Source: Luteolibacter sp. Y139
Lineage (GTDB): Bacteria > Verrucomicrobiota > Verrucomicrobiia > Verrucomicrobiales > Akkermansiaceae
Length of the DNA stretch: 64,000 bases
Assembly (NCBI RefSeq): GCF_038066715.1
Contig: NZ_JBBUKT010000003.1
Coordinates: 620,001 to 684,000, forward strand
Direction: 5' to 3'
Every line of letters begins with the position of its first letter. Positions within the stretch are counted from its first letter, which is position 1. A model generated the notes under the pieces. It was not told the DNA's origin. It did no database searches and saw only the letters and a list, made by a program, of their open reading frames with translations. Shown one piece after another: positions 7,903-16,016 of this stretch. A program made the translations under genes and the position numbers.

Positions 7903-10014
7903 TCAAGCGAGCGCGGGTTGCGCCAGCCCGGAACGTTGCAGCAGGGGCTCCAATTCCGGATCGCGGCCCATGAAGCGGCGGAACAGCTCGTCCACCGGCT
8001 CCGAATTCCCCTTGGAAAGGATGTGCTCGCGGAAGGCCGCTCCGGTTTCCGGGTCGATCACGCCGTTTTCCTGAAAGCGGGTGAAGGCATCGGCATCGAG
8101 CACCTCGGCCCATTTGTAGGAGTAGTAGCCCGCGGCGTAGCCGGTCGGCGAGCTGAAGAGGTGGTTGAAGCGGCGCGCCATGCTCGGCGAGTCGGTCTTC
8201 ATTTGAACGCGATAGCTGGAGAGGATCTCGCGATCCACCACATCGAGGTCGCGGCCATCGTAGCGGTCGAGATGGGTGTGCAGCTCCAGGTCGAGCTTGC
8301 CGAAGGCGAGCTGGCGCATGAAGGCGGTGGCGCTCATGTAGTTCTTCGCCGCGATCATGCGGTCGTAGAGATCGTCCGGAATGGTCGCACCCGTCTCGTG
8401 ATGCTTGGCGAAATAATCGAGCGAGCGGCGATCCCAACAGAAGTTCTCCATGATCTGCGAGGGTAGCTCGACGAAGTCCCACGGGACATTCGTACCGGCG
8501 AGCGAACGCACCGGGACATCGCTCAGCAGTCCGTGCAAGAGGTGACCGAACTCGTGGAAGATGGTTTCCACTTCGCCGTGGGTGAGCAATGCCGGCTTGT
8601 CATCCACCGGCGGGCTCATATTGCCGATGATCAGACCGAGGTGCGGCTCGCGGGCGGCACCATTGCCACCGGGATGACCATGGAAAAGGCAGTTCATCCA
8701 CGCGCCGCCTCGCTTCGACTCGCGCGGGTGCCAGTCGGCATAGAAGGAGCCGAGATGCTCGCCGCTCTTGGTGTCGAGGAGGTCGTAGAACTTCACCTCG
8801 GGGTGCCAGACTTCGGGTTTCTCCGACTTCTCCACGCTGGAGCCCTTTTCGAAATACGCGGCCTCACGCTCGTGAATGGTGATGCCGAAGAGCTGCGAGC
8901 ACAGATCGAACATCCCGCTCATCACGCGATCGACCGGGAAGTAGGGGCGTAGCGCCTCGTCATCGAGATCGTATTCTTCCTGGCGGCGCTTCTCGGACCA
9001 GTAAGCGAACTCCCACGGCTGCAAGCCATCGACAGCCGTGCCGGTCTTCTTCGACTTGTAGTCGCAGAGGGAGCGATATTCGGCATGAAAGGGCGACTCA
9101 ATGCGATCGTGCAGGTCTTCCGTGAACTTCAGCGCGGTCGCGCCATCGCGGGCCATCCGGCGCTGGAGCGTGAGATCGGCGAAGTGGCCATGGCCGAGGA
9201 TGGCGGCCTTCTCTTTCCGCAGCTCGAGGATCTGCCAGACGAGCTGGGTGTTATCGTGCTCGCCTTCACCGGCGACCTTCACCGATGCCTCCCAGACCTG
9301 GCGGCGGATGCCCTCGTCGTCGAGGTGCTGCATCAGCGGGAACATCGACGGCATCTGCAGCGTGAAGCGCCAGGCGGGCTTCTCGTCGGTGGCGAGCCCC
9401 TTGGCTTTCGCATTGGCGAGGGCGGCGGCTTTCGCGGAAGCGGGCAAGCCGGCGAGCTTCGATTCGTCCCCGATCACGAGGTCCCAGGCATTGGTCGAAT
9501 CGAGCACGTGCTCGGAGTACTGCTTGGTCAGCTTGGAAAGCTCGGCTTCCACGGCAGCCACCCGGGTCTTTTGGTCCGCCGGCAGGTCGGCGCCGGACTG
9601 GACGAAATCGAGCATGGTCTCCTGGACGAAGCGCTTCTCGACCGGTCCGAGCGACGCCACGGCGGGCGATTCGCCAAAGGACTTCAGCACCGCCCACAGC
9701 TTTTCATTGAGGGGGATGGAGGCGTAGAACTCGGAGACTTCCGGCAGCATCGCATTGAGCGCTGCGCGCTGGGCTGGCTCGTCGCAGACGGAATCGAGGT
9801 GATTCAGGCGTCCCCAGCCGAGATTGAGCAGGTCGCTGGCTTTCTCGAAGGCGCCGAAGGTGTTCGCATAGGTCGCTTCGGCGGGGGTCACGGCGCAGAC
9901 CGCGTCGAGGTTGGCCTTGGCGATTTCGAGCGCCTTGCGGATGTCGGGCTCGACCGCCTCCGGCGTGAGCGTGGACCAGCGGACGTGAAAACCCTCGTCG
10001 AGGAACGGATGCAT
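7903..10014 (-). CDS. M3-family zinc metallopeptidase (oligopeptidase A/Dcp type)
   Basis: 703-residue cytoplasmic oligopeptidase that cleaves short peptides. The zinc site HEFGHLLHG has His487, Glu488 and His491, and the third ligand lies in the following helix around PSQIMENFCWD. The N-terminal two-thirds is the helical channel typical of M3A enzymes, and GGAWMNCLFHGHPGG matches the conserved block ahead of the zinc helix. Length is close to the usual 680. Start ATG 10014 (MHPFLDEGF) is preferred to a start at 10101 because the family begins there. No signal peptide. It heads a two-gene operon with gmk. Confidence 0.9.
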   Translation of the reverse strand: MHPFLDEGFHVRWSTLTPEAVEPDIRKALEIAKANLDAVCAVTPAEATYANTFGAFEKASDLLNLGWGRLNHLDSVCDEPAQRAALNAMLPEVSEFYASIPLNEKLWAVLKSFGESPAVASLGPVEKRFVQETMLDFVQSGADLPADQKTRVAAVEAELSKLTKQYSEHVLDSTNAWDLVIGDESKLAGLPASAKAAALANAKAKGLATDEKPAWRFTLQMPSMFPLMQHLDDEGIRRQVWEASVKVAGEGEHDNTQLVWQILELRKEKAAILGHGHFADLTLQRRMARDGATALKFTEDLHDRIESPFHAEYRSLCDYKSKKTGTAVDGLQPWEFAYWSEKRRQEEYDLDDEALRPYFPVDRVMSGMFDLCSQLFGITIHEREAAYFEKGSSVEKSEKPEVWHPEVKFYDLLDTKSGEHLGSFYADWHPRESKRGGAWMNCLFHGHPGGNGAAREPHLGLIIGNMSPPVDDKPALLTHGEVETIFHEFGHLLHGLLSDVPVRSLAGTNVPWDFVELPSQIMENFCWDRRSLDYFAKHHETGATIPDDLYDRMIAAKNYMSATAFMRQLAFGKLDLELHTHLDRYDGRDLDVVDREILSSYRVQMKTDSPSMARRFNHLFSSPTGYAAGYYSYKWAEVLDADAFTRFQENGVIDPETGAAFREHILSKGNSEPVDELFRRFMGRDPELEPLLQRSGLAQPALA

Positions 10015-10127
10015 GCGCCTTTCCCTAGGCGAGGTCTTCGCGGGTGGAAATGTCGAATTTTCCGTCGGGACGCCTTCATTCCGTGGCAGCAGCAGGAACA
10101 ATCGGCCGTTCCGTGAAATCTAGCAGC

Positions 10128-11522
10128 ATGAAGAATCCAAGGACCGGGCCCAAGTTGGGAATCCGGGCAATTTGCGCGGCGCTGGGGCTGGTGGTTTTTC
10201 CAGCTGTGGCGACCGAAAAGCCGAATGTGCTGGTGATCGTGGCCGATGACCTCGGATGGGCAGACGTGGGCTTCAATGGCGGGACGATTCCGACCCCGAA
10301 TCTCGACCGGCTCGCGTCGACCGGGGTGAATCTGACCGGCTTCCGCGCCGCGCCGATGTGCTCGCCGACCCGGGCGGGGCTGATGACCGGCCGCTGGCCG
10401 CTGCGGTTCGGCATGATGCGGGCGGTGGTCCCGCCGTGGTCGAAATACGGGCTGCCGGCCGAGGAAAAGACGATCCCCGAGCTGCTGGCCCCCGCCGGCT
10501 ACGAGCAGCGGGAGATCACCGGGAAGTGGCACCTGGGCCATGCCAAGCGCGAATTCCTGCCGCTGGCCCACGGTTTCACGAGCTTCTACGGCTGCTACAA
10601 TGGGGCGATCGACTACTTCACCCACGAGCGCGACGGCGAAACCGACTGGCACCGGAATGACCAGACGGTGAAAGAGCCGGGCTACTCTACGGATCTCATC
10701 GGTGCGGAGGCCGCCCGCTTCGTCCGGGAGGCTCCGGATGAAAAGCCATGGCTGCTCTACATGCCGCTGAATGCCCCACATGCGCCGATGGAAGCGAAGG
10801 AGGAAGATCTGGCGAAATTCTCCAGTCTGGGACCCAAGAAGCGGGTCTATGCGGCGATGGTGAACGCGATGGACCGGGCGATCGGCCAGGTTCTCACGGC
10901 CGTGGAAGCCCGGCCGGATGCCGCCGATACCCTGGTGCTCTTCTTCAGCGACAATGGCGGAGTGAAGGGCGAGGGGGCCAACAATGGTCCGTATCGCGGT
11001 GCCAAGCTGGGCGTTTATGAAGGCGGCACGCGATCCTGCGCAGCGATCCGCTGGCCGGCGGCAGGCCTGACCGGCGGCAAGCGCTTCGACGGGCGCATCG
11101 GCTACATCGATGTGCTGCCGACCCTGCTCGCCGCGGCCGGTGCGGAGGCTCCGAAGAACCTGGATGGCATCGACTTCCTGCCCGCCCTCCGCGACGGCAA
11201 GCCGCTGCCGGAGCGCCCGTGGTTCTCCTACGTCCACCAGGGCGAGGATGCCCATGCCTCCGTGCATCTCGGCTCGTGGAAGCTGGTCGCGCACGATGAT
11301 TTCTTCTCCGAAAGTCCCACGGCGAAAGCGACTTGGGAACTCTACGACCTGGCGGCTGACCCGGGAGAAGCGAAGGACGTGGCTGGGCAGCATGCCGAGA
11401 AGGTCGCCGAATTGAAGAAGCTCCTGCGTGAATTCGGGACTTGGCAGAAGAAGGGAGTGGGCCCCTACGGCGAAGGGCGCGAGGGCTTCAAGTCGCCGAA
11501 GGATTGGGTCATCACGGAGTAG
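10128..11522 (+). CDS. Exported Cys-type sulfatase
   Basis: 464 residues: signal peptide about 1-28, then an S1 sulfatase. It hydrolyses sulfate esters, most likely on sulfated glycans. The N-terminal metal site is VADDLGWADVGFNGG, and the formylglycine motif is CSPTR with Cys78, so it needs a formylglycine-generating enzyme, which is not in this window. Later landmarks are TGKWHLGH, FSDNGG (metal ligands) and the C-terminal YDLAADPGEAKDV block. It resembles arylsulfatase A and N-acetylgalactosamine-6-sulfatase. The exact sugar cannot be told. It is divergent from the M3 peptidase gene; ATG 10128 gives the signal peptide. Confidence 0.92.
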   Translation: MKNPRTGPKLGIRAICAALGLVVFPAVATEKPNVLVIVADDLGWADVGFNGGTIPTPNLDRLASTGVNLTGFRAAPMCSPTRAGLMTGRWPLRFGMMRAVVPPWSKYGLPAEEKTIPELLAPAGYEQREITGKWHLGHAKREFLPLAHGFTSFYGCYNGAIDYFTHERDGETDWHRNDQTVKEPGYSTDLIGAEAARFVREAPDEKPWLLYMPLNAPHAPMEAKEEDLAKFSSLGPKKRVYAAMVNAMDRAIGQVLTAVEARPDAADTLVLFFSDNGGVKGEGANNGPYRGAKLGVYEGGTRSCAAIRWPAAGLTGGKRFDGRIGYIDVLPTLLAAAGAEAPKNLDGIDFLPALRDGKPLPERPWFSYVHQGEDAHASVHLGSWKLVAHDDFFSESPTAKATWELYDLAADPGEAKDVAGQHAEKVAELKKLLREFGTWQKKGVGPYGEGREGFKSPKDWVITE

Positions 11523-11574
11523 CGGCGGGAAATTCGGGGATGAAGTTTCCCCCGCCCTCGGTAGCGTCGCCGCC

Positions 11575-12174
11575 ATGCCGAAGGACCTGTTGGAAGTCAG
11601 CCGTGAACTGAAATCGATGGCCGAAGCCGGCCTGCGCTACTCCGACGGGCCCTACGACCTCGAACGCTACAAGCGCCTCCACGAAATCGCTTCCGAACTG
11701 CTCACCGCCGAGGACCGCGAGTTCCGCTGGCCGGTCGAAATCGGCTACGCCACACCCAAGGTCGATGTCCGCGCCGCGGTGATCCGGGAGGGAAAGATCC
11801 TGCTCGTGCGCGAAGCGAGCTCAGGTCAATGGACCCTCCCCGGCGGATGGGCCGACCTGAATGCCAGTCCCGCCGAAAACGCCGCCCGCGAGGTGCTGGA
11901 AGAGGCCGGCATCGTGGTGGAGGTGCGGAAGCTCATCGCCTGTTGGGACAAGGACCGCCAGGGCCACCCGCGCCAGCCGGAGCATGTCTACAAGCTGGTC
12001 TTCCTGTGTGAGGCGACCGGCGGCGAACTGACGCTGTCCCATGAAACCGATGGGGCGGACTGGTTCTCGCCGGATGCGCTGCCCGATCTCTGCCCCTACC
12101 GAGCAGCGGCGCACTACATTGATCTCGCCTTCACTCACGCGGCCCAACCGGAGCTGCCGACGGCTTTCGATTGA
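11575..12174 (+). CDS. NUDIX hydrolase with N-terminal helper domain
   Basis: 199 residues. The first 60 form the small helical domain that precedes NUDIX domains of the YjhB/Nudix_hydro type; the NUDIX domain follows. The box reads GWADLNASPAENAAREVLEEAGI as a pattern of G, then REVLEEAGI, but the first box glutamate (the E of G-x5-E) is Ala here, while the catalytic REVLEE core is intact. Substrate of this group is often an ADP-sugar or nucleoside diphosphate derivative; not resolvable. The gene is convergent with the LprI-like gene, one base apart. Confidence 0.88.
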   Translation: MPKDLLEVSRELKSMAEAGLRYSDGPYDLERYKRLHEIASELLTAEDREFRWPVEIGYATPKVDVRAAVIREGKILLVREASSGQWTLPGGWADLNASPAENAAREVLEEAGIVVEVRKLIACWDKDRQGHPRQPEHVYKLVFLCEATGGELTLSHETDGADWFSPDALPDLCPYRAAAHYIDLAFTHAAQPELPTAFD

Positions 12175-12175
12175 T

Positions 12176-12526
12176 TCACTTCTCCTCTAGCAGAAGCTCC
12201 TTCAAGCTCTTCACCCGCTCCTTCGTCAGACTGCCGCGGACGCCTTCGTGGATGAGGGGCCACATGCTGCCGCCGCGGGCTTCGGCATCGGCACGGAAGG
12301 CCGCCTCGGCATCCCGCCATGCGACCCAGGCGCGCTGGGATTTCTTGAGGTTCTCCTTGGCCTCGTCGTCGAGGTTGGCGAGGACCTTGGCATAGGTCTC
12401 ATTGAGTTCCTTGTCCGCCTTCTTGAAGGCCTCGGCGGCTTCGGCGTTCATTTCCTGCTGCGACTGGGCGTGGAGTGCGACCGGGGCAGCAACGATCAGG
12501 GCGAGGCAAAGAGGGAGGAATTTCAC
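12176..12526 (-). CDS. LprI-like (DUF1311) exported protein
   Basis: 116 residues, signal peptide about 1-21 (ends HAQ). The mature part is an all-helical DUF1311/LprI-type domain, with ADKELNETYAKVLANL and the SQRAWVAWRDAEAAF block whose Trp-x-x-x-Arg-Asp is the family mark. Family members are periplasmic; some inhibit lysozyme, most have no known role. Typical family members have paired cysteines, which are absent here. GTG at 12526 is taken as start because it gives the signal peptide; an upstream ATG at 12574 would add 16 residues. Confidence 0.75.
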   Translation of the reverse strand: MKFLPLCLALIVAAPVALHAQSQQEMNAEAAEAFKKADKELNETYAKVLANLDDEAKENLKKSQRAWVAWRDAEAAFRADAEARGGSMWPLIHEGVRGSLTKERVKSLKELLLEEK

Positions 12527-12616
12527 GGGTGGATCCTGACGGCGTGAAACGAAATCATCAACTTCAACCCACATGAATCGCTTTCCCTAACCCCCAAGAT
12601 TTGTAGGGTCCCGCGC

Positions 12617-13327
12617 GTGCACGCATACGTCCTCGAGGCCGACCCCATCCATGAGAACTCGATCAACTACTTCGCGGCAGCGCTCGGGTTCCATCGGCTG
12701 GGCTATCGTGTGGAGCGGTATCGCTTGAGCGAGCTGCCCTTGCTCGGGGTGTCCCGGGAGACGCCGGTTTTCGGCGGGGTCGAAAGCATCCTGCGTGTGT
12801 TCCCCTCCTACAAGAGCCTCCCTCATTACCCGACGGAGCTTGCGGGTTTCCTCGGGCGCGATATCCAAGTGAAGCGGCTGTCGGAGGTGAAGCACGGCGA
12901 GTTTTTCAAGCCGCTGGAACAGGATCACAAGAAGTTCGCGCCGATGCTTCTGGATGACTCGGTGGCCGCGTCCATCGCGGTGCATTCAATGGAGCCGGAT
13001 CACCAGGTCTACGTCAGCGAGGACGTGTCGATCCTCTCGGAGTATCGCTGCTACGTGCATCATGGGGAAGCAGCAGCCATCCATTGCTACAAGGGCGACG
13101 TTACGATCTTCCCCGACCGCAACGCCGTCCTCAACATGATCGAGGCCTACACCTCCGCGCCGGTGGCCTACGGTCTGGACGTCGGCGTCCTAGAATCCGG
13201 CGAGACCGTCTTGGTCGAAGTGAACGATTTCTGCTGCCTGGGGAACTACGGCATCCGCCCCACGCCCTACGCCTTCGGCATCGCCAGCCGCTGGGAGCAG
13301 CTGTGGGGTCAATACAGGAAACCGTGA
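12617..13327 (+). CDS. ATP-grasp protein of the R2K clade
   Basis: 236 residues from a GTG start. It matches the short R2K-type ATP-grasp domain (DUF4343-like): DHQVYVSEDVSILSEYRCYV supplies the ATP-binding Glu and the characteristic Arg/Lys pair region, followed by YKGD, and the metal-binding end is VLVEVNDF with the Glu and Asn expected of ATP-grasp ligases. Family members catalyse ATP-dependent carboxylate-amine ligation, often on peptides or proteins, but no precursor peptide or partner enzyme is next to it. The gene sits alone, divergent from the LprI-like gene with about 90 bases between. Substrate unknown. Confidence 0.7.
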   Translation: MHAYVLEADPIHENSINYFAAALGFHRLGYRVERYRLSELPLLGVSRETPVFGGVESILRVFPSYKSLPHYPTELAGFLGRDIQVKRLSEVKHGEFFKPLEQDHKKFAPMLLDDSVAASIAVHSMEPDHQVYVSEDVSILSEYRCYVHHGEAAAIHCYKGDVTIFPDRNAVLNMIEAYTSAPVAYGLDVGVLESGETVLVEVNDFCCLGNYGIRPTPYAFGIASRWEQLWGQYRKP

Positions 13328-13491
13328 TGGGCATCGCGGGGTGGGCGAGTGAATGCGCACTCCCCGACATGCGATTTGCAGAGGGTGTTTGAGGATCCGC
13401 GCGCTGGGAATGCGGAAGGCCCTTCTTTTCCCAAGGCGCTTCGTGCTGGCACGGCACCCGCGAGAAGAGCGGGTCAACCTTCTGCCACGCC

Positions 13492-13848
13492 ATGAGCACG
13501 CACGCCGAACTCACCCGCCGCTGCTTCGAAGCTTACGAGAAAAAGGACCGCAGTCTTATCGAGCCGATTCTGGCTGAGGACTTCACCTTCAGCAGCCCGC
13601 TCGATGATGCGATCAATCGCGAGAGCTATTTCGAGCGTTGTTGGCCTAACAGCGAGCATGTGGGCACTTTCGAATTCGAGAAGCTGATCGAGGACGGCGA
13701 TGACGTGGTAGCTATCTACCTCGCGACGTCCAAGGATGGAGCGCAGTTCAGGAACACGGAAGTCTTCACCTTTCGGGGTGAACAGCTGGTCCACGTGCAG
13801 GTGTATTTCGGCAGCGATACCAAGGAGAGCGCCAGTCAGGAGGATTAG
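13492..13848 (+). CDS. SnoaL-like/NTF2-fold protein
   Basis: 118 residues with the layout of SnoaL-like NTF2-fold proteins: an N-terminal helical hairpin (LTRRCFEAYEKKDRSLIEPIL), AEDFTFSSPL as first strand, and C-terminal strands VFTFRGEQLVHVQVYFG. Such proteins bind or isomerise small molecules; no specific function is seen. Its 3' end overlaps the convergent GH127 gene by four bases. Confidence 0.8.
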   Translation: MSTHAELTRRCFEAYEKKDRSLIEPILAEDFTFSSPLDDAINRESYFERCWPNSEHVGTFEFEKLIEDGDDVVAIYLATSKDGAQFRNTEVFTFRGEQLVHVQVYFGSDTKESASQED

Positions 13849-15695
13849 CGCAGCGGGAAATACACCGAATAGCGCTCCAGCCCGACCTGATAGAAGGGCA
13901 CCAGCGGGATCTCGCCCGTGGTGGTCTTGAGGGTGTAGCCGGTCTTGCCCTTTTGCATCAGCGATGGGCTGCCTTTGCTGGAAACTGCGGGGACCTTGGC
14001 CTGGTCCATTTCCTTGCGGCCGAGCTGGATGAAGGGAACGCTGCCATCCGCGTAGAAATCGGTCTTCTCCAATCCTTGGTCGCCGAGCTTGGCTGCAAGC
14101 AGGATGGGGCCTTGGTAAAAGGCCGCGTAGCCGCCACCCGCGGACTTCTCCATGCGCGGCTCCGGCGGGAAGTAGGCTTGGAGCACGTCGCCATTCTGCC
14201 AGGTGCGCTTCACGTCGAGGTAGCTGCCGGCCTCGGGCTTGAGCGAGAGGTCCTTGCCGTTTACCCGCAGCCGGACCTGCCGCGCATCCACCCAGCCGGG
14301 ACAGCGCACGGACAGTGTGAAGTCCGCAGGCTTCTCCGACTTCACGGCCAGGGTGACGATTCCGTTTTCTAACAAATCCGAGGTCTGTCGTACTTCGTGA
14401 CCCTTCCACCGCACCTGCGAGGGAATGAAGAGATTCACCAGCAACCGGTCCTCGGATGCCGAGTAAATGTAGGCCCCGTAGCGCCCGTGGTTCTCCATGC
14501 CGCTGCCGACGCAGCACCAAAAGGAATCGAACGGCAGCGAGTAGCGCTTGTAGTGGCCGGGCCGGGTCGGGGTGTAGTAGGCGAAGCCATTGTCAGGCGC
14601 GGGGCCCATCGAGCTGAGGATATGATTGTAGAGCGCGCGCTCCATGTAGTCGGCGTAGCGCGCCTGCGGCTGCAGCTCGTGAAGCTGGCGAGTCAGCTTG
14701 AGCATGTTGTAGGTATTGCAGGTTTCCGGGCCGCAGATGTCCGCCAACTTGCGGTCGTATTCGGCGGGATTGATGAAGGCTTCCCAGATGCTATTGCCGC
14801 CGAAGGCGAAGCTCTGCTTGGAAATGACCGCGTCCCAGAAGTTCGTGGCGGCCTTGTGCCAGCGCTCCTCTCCGGTCGCTTCATAGATGCGCTCGTAGCC
14901 GACGAAGAGGGGGATCTCGGTGTTCGCGTGACGGCCGTTGATGATGGCAGCGTTGTTGTTCTCGAAGGCGGCGACCATCGGCTCCTTGCGGAAGCGCTTG
15001 GCGAGGGCGAGATACTCGGGCTTGCCGGTCTCAGCGTAGAGGTCCGCCAGCACTTCATTTGGCGCGCCGAATTCCTTCGAGGTCAGGTCCGACCACTGCT
15101 GGTCGGTGAGCTTGGAGGTGATCTGCACGCACCAATCGGCGTAGCGAATGAGGACGTCCTTCGCCTGCAAGTTGCCGCCGGTCAGCCAGGCATCGCGGAC
15201 GCCGGCGAGGGTCTTGTGGCCGACATACCACGGGACCACATTGCTGAGGCGCAGGTCGCCGCGGCCAAGCGAGGCATACCACTTGTCGGCCTCCCACGGG
15301 GACGCGTAGAGCCCGCCATCGCCGCGGTTCTTCTGGAATTCCGCCATTTCGGAGACGACGTAGTCCATCCGCTGCTTCACCTTCGCGTCGCCGGTAGCAG
15401 CAGACATCCAAGCGAGGGCGCTGAGGTAGTGACCCACGATGCCGGAGCCGTTCTTCTCCCAGCCGCCGTAGAGCTCGCCCTTCGGCTTCAGGCGGGCGGC
15501 GGCGCGCATTCCGGAAAGGAGCCGGTCCGGATCCAGTTGGAGCAGGTAATCGAGGTCGCGCTTCTGGGCGTCACGGAACGGGCTATCCAACAGCCGCACA
15601 TCGGCGACCGGGATTCCCTTTACAGCCAATTTCGGAAGCTCCGCCGCTGCCGTGCTTATCATCGCAGCGGCGACCATATGCCAAACCTGTCTCAC
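13845..15695 (-). CDS. Exported GH127 glycosidase (beta-L-arabinofuranosidase family)
   Basis: 616 residues with an N-terminal signal peptide (about 1-18). An (alpha/alpha)6-barrel enzyme of family GH127 (former DUF1680). The zinc/thiolate catalytic centre is complete: Glu324 and Cys326 in PETCNTYN and Cys394-Cys395 in FWCCVGSG, which match Glu338, Cys340, Cys417 and Cys418 of the Bifidobacterium HypBA1 enzyme. It therefore likely uses the cysteine nucleophile mechanism to release L-arabinofuranose or a similar sugar from plant-type glycans or glycoproteins. No other glycosidase is adjacent; the sulfatase at 10128 may belong to the same glycan-degrading lifestyle. Confidence 0.92.
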   Translation of the reverse strand: MRQVWHMVAAAMISTAAAELPKLAVKGIPVADVRLLDSPFRDAQKRDLDYLLQLDPDRLLSGMRAAARLKPKGELYGGWEKNGSGIVGHYLSALAWMSAATGDAKVKQRMDYVVSEMAEFQKNRGDGGLYASPWEADKWYASLGRGDLRLSNVVPWYVGHKTLAGVRDAWLTGGNLQAKDVLIRYADWCVQITSKLTDQQWSDLTSKEFGAPNEVLADLYAETGKPEYLALAKRFRKEPMVAAFENNNAAIINGRHANTEIPLFVGYERIYEATGEERWHKAATNFWDAVISKQSFAFGGNSIWEAFINPAEYDRKLADICGPETCNTYNMLKLTRQLHELQPQARYADYMERALYNHILSSMGPAPDNGFAYYTPTRPGHYKRYSLPFDSFWCCVGSGMENHGRYGAYIYSASEDRLLVNLFIPSQVRWKGHEVRQTSDLLENGIVTLAVKSEKPADFTLSVRCPGWVDARQVRLRVNGKDLSLKPEAGSYLDVKRTWQNGDVLQAYFPPEPRMEKSAGGGYAAFYQGPILLAAKLGDQGLEKTDFYADGSVPFIQLGRKEMDQAKVPAVSSKGSPSLMQKGKTGYTLKTTTGEIPLVPFYQVGLERYSVYFPLR

Positions 15696-15740
15696 AAATC
15701 GAACCTGAGACAGCCAGACGGGGACGGGGAAGCCGGAATT

Positions 15741-15935
15741 GTGGCTTTCGCGGAACTACCGTTCGAGCGATTCTCATGCATGGCAATCGATGGACTTAGC
15801 GATGAGGAGGCTGTCGAACTTGCACTCCGACGAGACGCGGAGATCGAAGCGGGAAATGTAGCGCCACTCACCCATCAGGAATTGATGCAGCGCCTACGAT
15901 TGGACCGCGACATGAACCCGAGGCAAGCGGATTAA
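15741..15935 (+). CDS. Possible orphan antitoxin (addiction-module protein, PF09720-like)
   Basis: 64 residues from a GTG at 15741. The sequence has the features of the short addiction-module component family: a LPFERF segment near the start, then DEEAVELALRRDAEIEAGN and LTHQELMQRLR, like the usual W-x-x-E-I-x-x-R, E-I-E-A-G, P-x-E-E-V-x-x-R-L-R pattern. No ParE-type toxin follows before mgtE at 16017, so it would be an orphan, or a remnant. An in-frame ATG at 15780 is an alternative start. The similarity is short and I am only moderately sure that it is expressed. Confidence 0.4.
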   Translation: MAFAELPFERFSCMAIDGLSDEEAVELALRRDAEIEAGNVAPLTHQELMQRLRLDRDMNPRQAD

Positions 15936-16016
15936 TGCGGAGTTCCGGCGACCTTTCAGAGGCCGCGTCACCTCTCCGCGCTTGGCGGTCCCAACTCCCG
16001 CCGTACACTCCGTGCC

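Noticed and set aside
13447-13461. Sigma-54-like TGGCACG-GCAC-CCGC on the plus strand 30 bases before the SnoaL-like gene
   Set aside because: The -24 half and the GC at -12 match, but TT of TTGC is missing and no nitrogen-related gene follows, so a chance match is likely.
14397-15740. Long plus-strand open frame antisense to GH127
   Set aside because: Shadow of the GH127 gene caused by GC-rich codon bias; only its last 64 codons past the GH127 start are considered real.
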